A stretch of DNA of 64,000 nt. Origin: an uncultured Bacteroidales bacterium (GTDB lineage: Bacteria > Bacteroidota > Bacteroidia > Bacteroidales > Bacteroidaceae). This document shows positions 53,032 through 61,967 of the stretch, piece after piece. Location: NCBI GenBank assembly GCA_902785075.1, contig CACZXN010000003.1, positions 51,680-115,679 of the forward strand, in the 5' to 3' direction. The notes below the pieces were generated by a model, which did no database searches, was not told where the DNA came from, and saw only the letters and a list, made by a program, of their open reading frames with translations. Made by a program: the position numbers and the translations under genes. The stretch's first letter is position 1; each line of letters starts with the position of its first letter.

Positions 53032-53075
53032 AATTTTATATATAATATATAAATATATATATTATATATAAAATT
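53032..53075. repeat. 44-bp AT-only inverted repeat
   Basis: Perfect 20-bp arms (53032-53051 and 53056-53075) around a 4-nt loop AATA. The arms contain only A and T, so the stem is long but weak. It is centred between arrays B and C. Confidence 0.85.
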
Positions 53076-53096
53076 CAGCGCCCTCCACACCCTCGA

Positions 53097-53120
53097 GTGA
53101 CAAAGTGACAAAGTGACATT
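53097..53120. repeat. GTGACAAA array C (forward)
   Basis: GTGACAAA twice and GTGACATT once. Together with array B it forms a larger inverted repeat around the AT palindrome. Confidence 0.85.
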
Positions 53121-53221
53121 TTGCATTTTTCACCGCAAAAACAGCCAGCTGAGACTTAATGCTAAACTCACGTGTTGGTGTTTACAGAAATATCGCATTT
53201 TGCAACCTATACTTGACATTT

Positions 53222-53249
53222 ATACATATAATATTAATATTATATGTAT
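53222..53249. repeat. 28-bp perfect palindrome
   Basis: ATACATATAATATT followed at once by its exact reverse complement, centred on TTAA. It lies about 50 bp upstream of the promoter of the DUF3089 gene. Confidence 0.88.
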
Positions 53250-53297
53250 TTTGCAAATTTTCTTACAATAAGATTTTATTATTTGTAAATATTTTCA

Positions 53298-53306
53298 TAA
53301 CTTTGC
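53298..53306 (+). promoter_or_regulatory. -7 box of the DUF3089 gene
   Basis: TAACTTTGC, 51 bp upstream of ATG 53358. The leader holds a small hairpin (GTTGGG, loop ACGTC, CCCAAC; 53319-53335). Confidence 0.65.
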
Positions 53307-53357
53307 ACTATCATTTGAGTTGGGACGTCCCCAACGACGATAACGAAAAGAAAAGGT

Positions 53358-54356
53358 ATGAGAATGAGAAAAAAATTGATTTGGATGCTGGTCGCCATCC
53401 TTCTTTGCGGCTCAATTGGATTTGTCGCATATACAATAAATAAGGTGCAGACGACTGAGGAAGCGGTGGCTCGACTTCCGTTTATTCCGAAAGCACCCGA
53501 CTATGCCGATTCGACGATGTGGATAACGATAGATGACGATGCAGAGGGCACAGGTGCCGATGTGTTTTATGTGGTTTCGACCTGGGAGGAGGACTGGATG
53601 ACTGAGGACAGCATGGTGTGTCACTATGCTGACGTATGGAATCCAGAACATCGTGAGCACATGGCTAACGAGATGCGTCGTGCAGCTGCTTACATGTCGC
53701 CTGGCAACCGTTTCTTTGCTCCTTATTATCGCCACACAACGATGGACGCTTGGGTGACGCAGGACGAGGATACAATCTGGCAGCGTACGCGTTTGGCGAT
53801 GGAGGATGTGTGCAAGGCTTTCGATTGTTTTCTGGCTCAGCACGACAGTACGCGCCCCATCATCATTGCTGGTTTCAGTCAAGGCGGAATGGGTGTTGTG
53901 GAACTGCTGAAGCATATCAGCGACGAGACATACAGCCAGCTGGCTGCTGCTTATGTGCTGGGGTATAAGGTGACTGAAGCCGACATGAACGGATGCACCC
54001 ACATCCGACCCGCAAAAGGCGAGAGGGACGTGGGTGTCACCATCTGTTACAATACCGTGAAGGATGTGAAGTACACGAAGTCTATCATTGCCGGCTCAGC
54101 CATTTGCATCAATCCGGTCAACTGGTGTACAGACGATACGCCTGCTACGCTTCACGACACAATCACGATAGCAGTATCACCTGAGCATCACGTACTTGTG
54201 GCTACCGGCTATAGTGCTTCGGAATATGCGCCCTATCGCGATCTCATCAATGTAGGCGATATTCACAGCTGCGAACCTTGGCTCTATAGCGAATGTCTGC
54301 AACGGAATATGGCCGTCAGAGCTGGCGAGTGGCGCAAAGTGAAGGGTAAGAGCTAA
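53358..54356 (+). CDS. DUF3089 alpha/beta-hydrolase-like protein
   Basis: 332 residues with an N-terminal membrane anchor or uncleaved signal (about 6-26, IWMLVAILLCGSIGFVAYTI). The DUF3089 part has APDYADSTMWI, ADVFYVVSTWEEDW and YRHTTMDAW, then the nucleophile elbow GFSQGG (Ser about 174). The catalytic Asp/His are less clear; HHVLVATGYS near the C-terminus is a candidate His. An esterase or lipase-like activity is inferred from fold. It is transcribed away from the repeat island. Confidence 0.82.
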   Translation: MRMRKKLIWMLVAILLCGSIGFVAYTINKVQTTEEAVARLPFIPKAPDYADSTMWITIDDDAEGTGADVFYVVSTWEEDWMTEDSMVCHYADVWNPEHREHMANEMRRAAAYMSPGNRFFAPYYRHTTMDAWVTQDEDTIWQRTRLAMEDVCKAFDCFLAQHDSTRPIIIAGFSQGGMGVVELLKHISDETYSQLAAAYVLGYKVTEADMNGCTHIRPAKGERDVGVTICYNTVKDVKYTKSIIAGSAICINPVNWCTDDTPATLHDTITIAVSPEHHVLVATGYSASEYAPYRDLINVGDIHSCEPWLYSECLQRNMAVRAGEWRKVKGKS

Positions 54357-54362
54357 AGAGAC

Positions 54363-55034
54363 TTACTTCTCCCCTATTCCCTTCCAGATGCCTGCTGCGA
54401 TAGCTGCTCCGACAAACGGACCTACGATGAAAATCCAAAGGTCGCTGAGTGCCTGACCTCCCTCGAATACAGCAGGAGCAATAGAACGAGCAGGATTGAC
54501 ACTTGTACCTGTGTAGTGGATGCCAACGAAGTGGATGAGGATGAGCGACAGACCTATTGCCAAACCTGCAAAGTTGCCTGCTCCCTTCTTCTCGTCAGTT
54601 GTTCCAAGTACCACCAAGACAAAGATGCAGGTAAGTACGATTTCGGCAATCAAACCAGTCACAACACTCACGTTTGCCTGACATGCATTTGCTCCTGTCG
54701 TTGTACCAAGAGCAGCATCAGGACTTGTAGCCACCAAAGCATAGAGGATGGCTGAACCGATGAAGGCTCCGATCACCTGGAAAATCATGTACATCACAGC
54801 ATCCTTACAGCTGATACGCTTCAACATGAGGCAACCAAGGGTGATGGCTGGGTTGATGTGACAACCGCTTGTTCCACCGATAGTATAAGCCATTGCTACC
54901 ACAGCAAGACCGAATGCCATTGCTGTACCGACAACAGATGCAGTGTCTGCACCACAATTCAAACTAACTGCTGTTCCGCAGCCAAGAAGTACGAGCACCA
55001 TAGTGCCCACCATTTCTGCTAAGTATTTTTTCAT
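54363..55034 (-). CDS. Aquaporin / MIP family channel
   Basis: 223 residues with six membrane helices and both NPA boxes: HINPAITLG (about 60-63) and SVNPARSIAPAVF (about 178). The Arg after the second NPA is the selectivity-filter residue. The short loops and small-residue pattern fit an AqpZ-type water channel rather than a glycerol facilitator, but this is an inference. Single-gene unit with its own promoter. Confidence 0.93.
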   Translation of the reverse strand: MKKYLAEMVGTMVLVLLGCGTAVSLNCGADTASVVGTAMAFGLAVVAMAYTIGGTSGCHINPAITLGCLMLKRISCKDAVMYMIFQVIGAFIGSAILYALVATSPDAALGTTTGANACQANVSVVTGLIAEIVLTCIFVLVVLGTTDEKKGAGNFAGLAIGLSLILIHFVGIHYTGTSVNPARSIAPAVFEGGQALSDLWIFIVGPFVGAAIAAGIWKGIGEK

Positions 55035-55068
55035 AAGGCAATAAATAAAAAAAGGTTTATGATACGCT

Positions 55069-55077
55069 GCAAAGATA
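55069..55077 (-). promoter_or_regulatory. -7 box of the aquaporin gene
   Basis: TATCTTTGC on the minus strand, 34 bp upstream of ATG 55034. Confidence 0.65.
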
Positions 55078-55172
55078 GTAATAATTTACCATTTAACAAC
55101 TACGTTTTATCATTTTTCTTCATTTTAACAAACAAAAACTATAAAGAAACACCTTATATAAATTATTTTTTG

Positions 55173-55181
55173 TAACTTTGC
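55173..55181 (+). promoter_or_regulatory. -7 box of thrS
   Basis: TAACTTTGC, 30 bp upstream of ATG 55212. The leader is too short for a T-box or similar element. Confidence 0.7.
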
Positions 55182-55211
55182 AACCCAGAAACGGAAATAG
55201 AACATAACATT

Positions 55212-57152
55212 ATGATAAAGATTACTTTTCCTGACGGCAGCGTTCGTGAGTACGAAGCTGGCGTAAACGGACTGCAGATTGCAGAGAGCATCAGTCAGCG
55301 TCTGGCTCAAGACGTGATTGCATGCGGAGTGAATGGTGAGACCACCGAACTGAACCGTCCTATCAATCAGGACGCAACCATCAACCTATACAAGTGGGAC
55401 GATGCTGAAGGCAAGCATGCCTTCTGGCACACCAGCGCTCACCTCATGGCTGAAGCTATCGAGGAGCTGTATCCTGGTACCCAGTTCGGAATAGGTCCGG
55501 CTATCGAAAACGGATTCTACTACGACGTGATGCCACCCGAGGGTGTGAAACTGAGCGATGCTGACTTCCCAAAGATTGAGCAGAAGATGCAGGAACTGGT
55601 ACAGCGCAAGGAAGCGCTCGTACGCAAGGAGATATCGAAGAAGGACGTGATGGAGTTGTTTGCCTCAAAGGGGCAAACGTACAAGAACGAGCTGATTGCC
55701 GAGTTGGAAGACGGTAAGATCACCACTTACACACAAGGCAACTATATCGACCTCTGTAAGGGACCACACTTGATGGACACCTCTCCTATCAAGGCGTTCA
55801 AACTGCTCAGTATGGCTGCTGCTTATTGGCGTGGCGACGAGAAACGTCCGATGATGACTCGTATCTACGGTATTTCGTTCCCGAAGAAGAAAATGCTCGA
55901 CGAATATCTCGTTGCGCTGGAAGAGGCAAAGAAACGCGACCACCGCAAGATTGGCAAGGAGATGGAGCTGTTCATGTTCTCCGATCGTGTGGGCAAAGGT
56001 CTGCCTATGTGGCTACCAAAGGGTACCCAGGTACGCATTCGCCTGCAAGACTTCCTACGCAAGATACAGAAGCGCTACGGCTATCAGGAGGTAATCACTC
56101 CACACATCGGAGGTAAGAACCTTTATGTCACATCAGGTCACTGGGATCACTACGGAAAGGATTCGTTCCAACCTATACAGACTCCAGAGGAAGAAGAATA
56201 CTTGCTGAAACCAATGAACTGTCCTCACCACTGTGAAATCTTCGCTTGGCAACCACGTTCATACAAAGATCTGCCTTTCCGCTGTGCAGAATTCGGAACT
56301 GTTTACAGATATGAACAGTCGGGCGAGCTTCACGGACTGACCCGTGTACGTTCGTTCACTCAGGACGATGCCCACATCTTCTGCCGTCCTGATCAGGTGA
56401 AGGAAGAATTCCTGCGTGTGATGGACATCATCAACATCATCTTCAAGGCACTCGATTTCAACCAATATGAGGCTCAGATAAGTCTGCGCGACCCTAACGA
56501 CAAAGAGAAATACATCGGTAGCGATGAGGTTTGGGAGCAAGCAGAGCGAGCAATCATCGAGGCTTGTGAGGAGAAAGGACTGAAGACCAAGACCGAACTT
56601 GGCGAAGCTGCATTCTACGGACCTAAGCTCGACTTCATGATTAAAGACGCTCTGGGTCGCCGTTGGCAATTGGGTACCATTCAGGTGGACTACAACCTAC
56701 CTGAGCGCTTCCAGTTGGAATACACAGGTAGCGACAACGAGAAGCACCGCCCAGTGATGATTCACCGTGCTCCATTCGGCAGTATGGAACGCTTTATCGC
56801 AGTACTCATCGAGCATACAGCCGGACACTTCCCATTGTGGTTAATTCCTGACCAGGTAGCCATCTTGCCTATCTCAGAGAAATACAACGACTACGCTCAG
56901 GAAGTATGTGCATTCCTCAACCAGAACGACGTTCGCGCTATCGTTGATGACCGCAACGAGAAAATCGGACGTAAGATTCGCGATAACGAGATGAAACACA
57001 TCCCATATATGCTCGTTGTCGGCGAGAAAGAGGCAAACGAAAAGACCGTCAACGTGAGAAAGCAAGGCTCTCAGCAGCAATCGACAATGACGGCAGCTGC
57101 ATTTGCCCAACTTATCCAAGATGAGGTAAAGAAGATGACTGAACAGTTCTAA
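55212..57152 (+). CDS. thrS: Threonyl-tRNA synthetase
   Basis: 646 residues. The TGS domain (about 1-60) is followed by the editing domain with [33 protein letters not shown] (HxxxH about 77-81), then the class II core: [10 protein letters not shown] (zinc-binding Cys), [36 protein letters not shown], and motif 3 [13 protein letters not shown]. The C-terminal anticodon domain (about 540-646) completes the enzyme. It attaches Thr to its tRNA and clears Ser-tRNA-Thr. It lies 182 bp upstream of infC, whose own promoter is at 57242. Confidence 0.97.
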   Translation: MIKITFPDGSVREYEAGVNGLQIAESISQRLAQDVIACGVNGETTELNRPINQDATINLYKWDDAEGKHAFWHTSAHLMAEAIEELYPGTQFGIGPAIENGFYYDVMPPEGVKLSDADFPKIEQKMQELVQRKEALVRKEISKKDVMELFASKGQTYKNELIAELEDGKITTYTQGNYIDLCKGPHLMDTSPIKAFKLLSMAAAYWRGDEKRPMMTRIYGISFPKKKMLDEYLVALEEAKKRDHRKIGKEMELFMFSDRVGKGLPMWLPKGTQVRIRLQDFLRKIQKRYGYQEVITPHIGGKNLYVTSGHWDHYGKDSFQPIQTPEEEEYLLKPMNCPHHCEIFAWQPRSYKDLPFRCAEFGTVYRYEQSGELHGLTRVRSFTQDDAHIFCRPDQVKEEFLRVMDIINIIFKALDFNQYEAQISLRDPNDKEKYIGSDEVWEQAERAIIEACEEKGLKTKTELGEAAFYGPKLDFMIKDALGRRWQLGTIQVDYNLPERFQLEYTGSDNEKHRPVMIHRAPFGSMERFIAVLIEHTAGHFPLWLIPDQVAILPISEKYNDYAQEVCAFLNQNDVRAIVDDRNEKIGRKIRDNEMKHIPYMLVVGEKEANEKTVNVRKQGSQQQSTMTAAAFAQLIQDEVKKMTEQF

Positions 57153-57241
57153 AAACGCAAAAACAGGAATTTATATACATAAATTGCATGTAAATCTGCA
57201 AAAAATCGGGTAATAAAGTGCGTTAAGTCACAAAACTTTCG

Positions 57242-57250
57242 TAACTTTGT
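57242..57250 (+). promoter_or_regulatory. -7 box of the infC-rpmI-rplT operon
   Basis: TAACTTTGT, one mismatch to the consensus, giving a leader of about 80 nt before ATG 57335. No classical L20 leader structure was worked out. Confidence 0.55.
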
Positions 57251-57334
57251 GCCCGATTTGCGTATAGCAACATCATAACGAATAAAAAAAGGACATTAAA
57301 AACGAATTAAAAACCGAAGGAACAACCACATTTA

Positions 57335-57955
57335 ATGAAAGGTGACAATAACAAGCAGCAGTACAAAGTAAATGAACAGATACATGTACGCGAAGTCAGA
57401 ATCGTAGGTGAAGGAATCGAATCGAAAGTAATTCCAACACGCGAAGCACTTCAACTCGCAGACGAAATGGGAGTGGACTTAGTGGAAATCTCCCCTACTG
57501 CACAACCTCCGGTTTGTCGACTCATCGACTACTCCAAGTTCCTCTATCAAATCAAGAAGAAGGCGAAGGAGATGAAAGCAAAACAGGTGAAGATCGACGT
57601 AAAGGAAATTCGTTTCGGTCCTCAGACAGCAGATGCCGACTATGCCTTCAAACTGAAACACGCAATAGAGTTCCTGAAGCAAGGCAATAAAGTAAAGGCA
57701 TACGTGTTCTTCAAAGGACGTTCGATTGTGTTCAAGGAACAAGGAGAAGTGCTACTGCTCCGTCTGGCCAACGACCTCGAAGAAGTCGGAAAGGTAGAAA
57801 GCATGCCATCGCTCGAAGGAAAGAAGATGATCATCATGCTTGCACCCAAGAAAGCAGGTGCTCCGAAGAAAAAAGAACAGCCACGTCCAACCACTCCAAC
57901 AGCAGCTCCACAACCTGTAGAGGAGACCGAAGACGAAACAGAAACAGAAGAATAA
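57335..57955 (+). CDS. infC: Translation initiation factor IF-3
   Basis: 206 residues with the usual N- and C-terminal domains joined by a helix: [18 protein letters not shown], then [24 protein letters not shown], and the C-domain [48 protein letters not shown] Bacteroidota-type tail follows (about 180-206, Pro/Thr and then acidic). It keeps the 30S subunit free and proofreads the start codon. First of the infC-rpmI-rplT operon, starting at an ATG, not the AUU of E. coli. Confidence 0.97.
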   Translation: MKGDNNKQQYKVNEQIHVREVRIVGEGIESKVIPTREALQLADEMGVDLVEISPTAQPPVCRLIDYSKFLYQIKKKAKEMKAKQVKIDVKEIRFGPQTADADYAFKLKHAIEFLKQGNKVKAYVFFKGRSIVFKEQGEVLLLRLANDLEEVGKVESMPSLEGKKMIIMLAPKKAGAPKKKEQPRPTTPTAAPQPVEETEDETETEE

Positions 57956-58018
57956 GGTGCGTAACGTCCTGGTATATACGTTGCCACTCATAGTAATAAC
58001 AAATAAAAACAAGAAAAA

Positions 58019-58216
58019 ATGCCAAAAGTAAAAACAAGTTCAGCCGCTAAAAAGCGCTTTAAGCTTACTGGAACTGGAAAAATCAAGAGACAGCATGCTT
58101 ATCACAGTCACATTCTTACAAAGAAGACTAAGAAGCAGAAGAGAAACCTCGATCACTCAGCTATCGTGGAGAAAGCAAACGTAAAGCAAGTACGTGACCT
58201 ACTTTGCCTCCGTTAA
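58019..58216 (+). CDS. rpmI: 50S ribosomal protein L35
   Basis: 65 residues, very basic, [44 protein letters not shown], the standard L35 layout. It lies 63 bp after infC and 105 bp before rplT in the conserved order. Confidence 0.97.
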   Translation: MPKVKTSSAAKKRFKLTGTGKIKRQHAYHSHILTKKTKKQKRNLDHSAIVEKANVKQVRDLLCLR

Positions 58217-58321
58217 ATCTCTTAACAGTAAGTTCATTTAAATTCACAAATTGTTTAATCGAATGATTAGCTCAAAAAGTGTAGTAACGACTACCGCTAA
58301 CATTCAAAAAGGAAAAAAATT

Positions 58322-58666
58322 ATGCCAAGATCAGTAAATCATGTTGCTTCAAGAGCAAGAAGAAAGAAGATTTTAAAGCGCGTTAAAGGTCAGTTTGGAG
58401 CACGTAAGAACGTGTGGACCGTTGCGAAAAACGCTTACGAGAAAGGACTTACCTATGCATTCGTAGGACGCCGTCGTAAGAAGAGAGAATTCCGCGCATT
58501 ATGGATTCAGCGTATCAACGCAGCAGCTCGTCTCGAAGGTCTTTCTTATTCACAGCTTATGGGAGCACTCCACAAGGCTGGAATAGAAATCAACCGCAAG
58601 ACTCTTGCAAATCTTGCACTCAACAACCCTGATGCATTCAAGGCAGTCGTTGAGAAAGTTAAGTAA
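58322..58666 (+). CDS. rplT: 50S ribosomal protein L20
   Basis: 114 residues with [32 protein letters not shown] and [22 protein letters not shown], the L20 signature. It binds 23S rRNA early in 50S assembly and in many bacteria also represses its own operon. It ends the operon at a strong terminator. Confidence 0.97.
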   Translation: MPRSVNHVASRARRKKILKRVKGQFGARKNVWTVAKNAYEKGLTYAFVGRRRKKREFRALWIQRINAAARLEGLSYSQLMGALHKAGIEINRKTLANLALNNPDAFKAVVEKVK

Positions 58667-58688
58667 ACAAGCATTACTTAAGGATAAC

Positions 58689-58716
58689 AAAGGAGAGCAA
58701 CGAAGCTCTCCTTTTT
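58689..58716 (+). terminator. Terminator of the infC operon
   Basis: AAAGGAGAGC, loop AACGAA, GCTCTCCTTT, then TT: a 10-bp perfect stem 22 bp past rplT and 17 bp before the TonB receptor start. Confidence 0.88.
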
Positions 58717-58732
58717 AATTCACTAATTATTT

Positions 58733-60856
58733 ATGTTCAAAAAACAATTCAAAATCAAAGCAGACACCATCTGTTGGCGTCAATTCACACGTCATGCTGA
58801 TGCTGCGTTCCTCAGTTTAGGCAGAGAGATACGCATCGGAGTGTTGAGCGCGGCTACCCTACTCACAGCCACACCCGACTCAGCGGTTGCAAAGGTAGCG
58901 ACTGCACCTGTCAGCACAGACAGCCTAAGCGAATTGTGCACAGAAGGCGAACTCGATGACATTCCGCCAATCGATGTGCTGCAAGAAGAAGTCGATACGA
59001 TTGGCTTCACAGAGAGACAAATCGAACTATCGTGTACCAACATCACAGCCTCACGCATTCCGATTCCGGAAGACAAGGCAACACGAATCGTTCAAGTGAT
59101 TAACACCAAAGACATCGAGGCAAGTGCGGCTCAAAGTGTGAACGACCTGCTGAAACTGGTTGCAGGAGTAGATGTCAGACAACGAGGAGGCTACGGCATC
59201 CAAACCGACATAGGAGTGAATGGAGGCAATGAGGACCAACTGACCGTGATGCTCAACGGAGTCAACATCTCCAACCCTCACACCGGACATCTGACGATGG
59301 ATCTGCCAGTCGATATCAATGACATCGAGCGCATTGAAATCATCGAAGGAGGAGCGAGCAGAGTTTACGGATCGTCAGCCTTTGCAGGAGTCATCAACAT
59401 CGTCACAAAGTCGGAAGCCCAAAGTCAGACGGGCATCTCGCTCACAGGCGGTTCGTACGGAACCTTCGGAGCCAACGGACACATCAACTACCTATCGGGC
59501 AACTTCCGTAACCGCATCAGCGGAGGATGGACACAAAGCGACGGAGCCTCGGACAACAGCGATTTTAAAAAAGGAAACGTGTATTGGAACGAGCAATACA
59601 CAAGTGATTTACTCGATATCAAACTTCAAGCAGGATTCAGCACCAAGAAATATGGAGCCAACACCTTCTATGGAACAGGTAGCCATTCGCAATTCGAAGA
59701 GAATTCGCGCTACTTGCTCGCTGTTCAGGGCGAGACCTACGGACGCATCCATCTGATGCCTCAAATCTATTGGAACCGCACCTACGACCACTACATCTGG
59801 AAAAAGGAGAATCCTGCTGCCTACGAGAACTATCATCAATCGGATGTGTATGGTGCCAACATCAACACGTGGACTCAATGGGCACTCGGCAGAACATCTG
59901 TGGGTGTAGAATTCCGACGCGAAGAAATTCTCAGTACCAGATTGGGCGAACCTATCAACCCAAACGACATCAACAAATATCCGGGCTACAAATATAAAGA
60001 CGGACGTTCGAACATCGGCATCTATCTCGAACACGATGTGCTGCTCGACCACTGGAGCTTCTCTGCCGGTGTGCTGGCCAACAAGAACAGCAGCGTAGTT
60101 GGAGGCATGAAATTCTACCCTGGTATCGACATCAGCTATAGTCCGATGAAAGGAATGCGCCTTTACACCTCGCTCAATCAAAGCCTGCGAACCCCTACCT
60201 ACACAGAGTTATACTATAATGGTCCGGGACTTGAAGCCAACAACGCTTTGAAACCGGAAAAGAGTACCGATCTGTCGCTCGGATGGAGCTATGCGACCCC
60301 TTTGATGAAGGCATCGGTAAAAGGATTCTACCGCAAGGAAACCGACATGATTGACTGGGTGAAGCCGATTGGAGCGACAACTTGGACGACTGCGAATTCC
60401 GATATCGAGAGCATGGGAGTAGAGGCTCTGCTGGCATTCGACTTCAGCCAGACGCACTACTCCACCCCATTCGTTCAACGCCTGACTCTCGGCTACTGCT
60501 ACAACCACCAGCATCGCATCAATGAGGAAAAGGCTGCTAATTATGCCAACCAACTCGTCTATTTGCGCAACAAACTGGTGGTAACACTCAACCATCGACT
60601 CGTCAGCCACTTGAGTGCTCAATGGGAACTGACCCTGAAGGACCGTACGGGATGGTTCGACAATGCACAGACCGGCGAAAGGCAGAACTATGGTCGGTTT
60701 GCCCAGCTCGACCTCCGACTTCAGTGGGCTTATAATAAATATAAGGTGTATGTGCAAGGCAACAATCTGACATCGAAGCACTATTACGACATCGCGAATG
60801 TTCCGCAATCGGGCTGTTGGTTCACCGCGGGAGGAATCTTCACGATTGACTTGTAA
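58733..60856 (+). CDS. TonB-dependent receptor, BtuB-like
   Basis: 707 residues. The N-terminus is long and unusual: a basic stretch, then FTRHADAAFLSLGREIRIGVLSAATLLTATP, which acts as the export signal. The IGVLS-AATL motif is seen in Bacteroidota BtuB-like receptors. The plug has ASRIPIPEDKATRIVQVINTKDI, VNGGNEDQLTVMLNGVNISNPHTGHL and IEIIEGGASRVYGSSAFAGVINIVTK. The barrel ends in FTIDL. Cobalamin or a siderophore is the likely class of substrate; no cobalamin riboswitch is in the 66-bp gap and no BtuCDF genes are near. It could be read through from the infC operon or have a promoter not recognised here. Confidence 0.9.
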   Translation: MFKKQFKIKADTICWRQFTRHADAAFLSLGREIRIGVLSAATLLTATPDSAVAKVATAPVSTDSLSELCTEGELDDIPPIDVLQEEVDTIGFTERQIELSCTNITASRIPIPEDKATRIVQVINTKDIEASAAQSVNDLLKLVAGVDVRQRGGYGIQTDIGVNGGNEDQLTVMLNGVNISNPHTGHLTMDLPVDINDIERIEIIEGGASRVYGSSAFAGVINIVTKSEAQSQTGISLTGGSYGTFGANGHINYLSGNFRNRISGGWTQSDGASDNSDFKKGNVYWNEQYTSDLLDIKLQAGFSTKKYGANTFYGTGSHSQFEENSRYLLAVQGETYGRIHLMPQIYWNRTYDHYIWKKENPAAYENYHQSDVYGANINTWTQWALGRTSVGVEFRREEILSTRLGEPINPNDINKYPGYKYKDGRSNIGIYLEHDVLLDHWSFSAGVLANKNSSVVGGMKFYPGIDISYSPMKGMRLYTSLNQSLRTPTYTELYYNGPGLEANNALKPEKSTDLSLGWSYATPLMKASVKGFYRKETDMIDWVKPIGATTWTTANSDIESMGVEALLAFDFSQTHYSTPFVQRLTLGYCYNHQHRINEEKAANYANQLVYLRNKLVVTLNHRLVSHLSAQWELTLKDRTGWFDNAQTGERQNYGRFAQLDLRLQWAYNKYKVYVQGNNLTSKHYYDIANVPQSGCWFTAGGIFTIDL

Positions 60857-60974
60857 GCAATGATGATTGCACACTTTTGAACGAAAGTGCCAGTTTTTGA
60901 GTATTTTCTTGCTCACAACTGGCGCTTTTGTATTGTTTTACCCTCAGATATTTCTCCAAGTCCGAATTATTGGC

Positions 60975-60983
60975 TAACTTTGC
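60975..60983 (+). promoter_or_regulatory. -7 box of fabD
   Basis: TAACTTTGC, 47 bp upstream of ATG 61031. It lies inside the longer frame that begins at 60887, arguing for the shorter protein. Confidence 0.65.
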
Positions 60984-61030
60984 AAAAGAAGAATTACGCA
61001 GATTATTCATCATTAAATAAACAATCAAGT

Positions 61031-61921
61031 ATGAAAGCATTTGTATTTCCAGGTCAAGGAGCACAGTTCTCCGGTATGGGTAAAGATCTGTATGAGTCAA
61101 ACCCTTTAGCAAAAGAGTTGTTCGACAAAGCCAATGAGATTCTTGGTTATAAAATCACAGACATTATGTTTGAGGGAACAGCTGAAGAACTGAAGCAGAC
61201 AAAAGTCACTCAGCCTGCCGTATTCCTCCACTCTGTTATTTCTGCGCTCTGCATGGGCGATGCATTCAAGCCCGAGATGGTTGCAGGTCACTCTCTTGGT
61301 GAGTTCTCTGCTCTCGTAGCTGCCGAATGTCTGTCGTTCGAAGATGGCTTGAAACTTGTTTACAAGCGTGCTATGGCGATGCAGAAAGCTTGTGAGATTG
61401 CTCCAAGCACAATGGCTGCCATCATTGGTTTGCCCGACGAGAAAGTAGAAGAAGTTTGTGCGTCAATCAATAAGGAAGGACATGTTGTCGTACCTGCAAA
61501 CTATAACAATCCAGGTCAGCTGGTCATTTCTGGTAATATCGAAGCCGTGAACGAAGCTTGCGAAGCTTTGAAGGAAGCTGGTGCAAAGCGTGCACTTCCC
61601 CTGCCTGTCGGTGGTGCGTTCCACTCTCCATTGATGATGCCTGCTCAGGACGAGTTGGCTGCAGCTATCGAGCAGACTGAATTCCATGCTCCTAAGTGCC
61701 CTGTATATCAGAATGTTGACGCAAAGGGGCATACCAATCCTGCCGAGATCAAGGCAAACTTGCTCAAGCAGCTCACCTCGCCTGTGAAGTGGACTTACGA
61801 AGTGCAGGCCATGATTGCCGACGGAGCTACCGATTTCACCGAGTGTGGACCAGGCAAGGCTCTGCAGGGCATGATTGCAAAGATTTCGCGCGACGTAACC
61901 GCTCACGGCATCGAGGCATAA
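61031..61921 (+). CDS. fabD: Malonyl-CoA:ACP transacylase
   Basis: 296 residues. It loads malonyl units onto acyl carrier protein for fatty acid synthesis. The start MKAFVFPGQGAQFSGMG is the family's N-terminus. The active-site Ser is in VAGHSLGEFSAL (about 88), the Arg in YKRAMAMQKAC, and the His in LPLPVGGAFHSPLM (about 198). I chose ATG 61031. It is followed after 46 bp by the GH13 gene in the same direction. Confidence 0.95.
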   Translation: MKAFVFPGQGAQFSGMGKDLYESNPLAKELFDKANEILGYKITDIMFEGTAEELKQTKVTQPAVFLHSVISALCMGDAFKPEMVAGHSLGEFSALVAAECLSFEDGLKLVYKRAMAMQKACEIAPSTMAAIIGLPDEKVEEVCASINKEGHVVVPANYNNPGQLVISGNIEAVNEACEALKEAGAKRALPLPVGGAFHSPLMMPAQDELAAAIEQTEFHAPKCPVYQNVDAKGHTNPAEIKANLLKQLTSPVKWTYEVQAMIADGATDFTECGPGKALQGMIAKISRDVTAHGIEA

Positions 61922-61967
61922 CTGAATGAAATAGAAAATAGTCAATTGTCAAATCGTTAATAAGACA

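Noticed and set aside
50897-53120. Possible CRISPR array from the tandem repeats
   Set aside because: The repeats are 7, 8 or 11 bp and contiguous with no spacers, and no cas gene is nearby.
58667-58732. Cobalamin riboswitch before the BtuB-like receptor
   Set aside because: The gap is only 66 bp and is largely the rplT terminator, so there is no room for the riboswitch.
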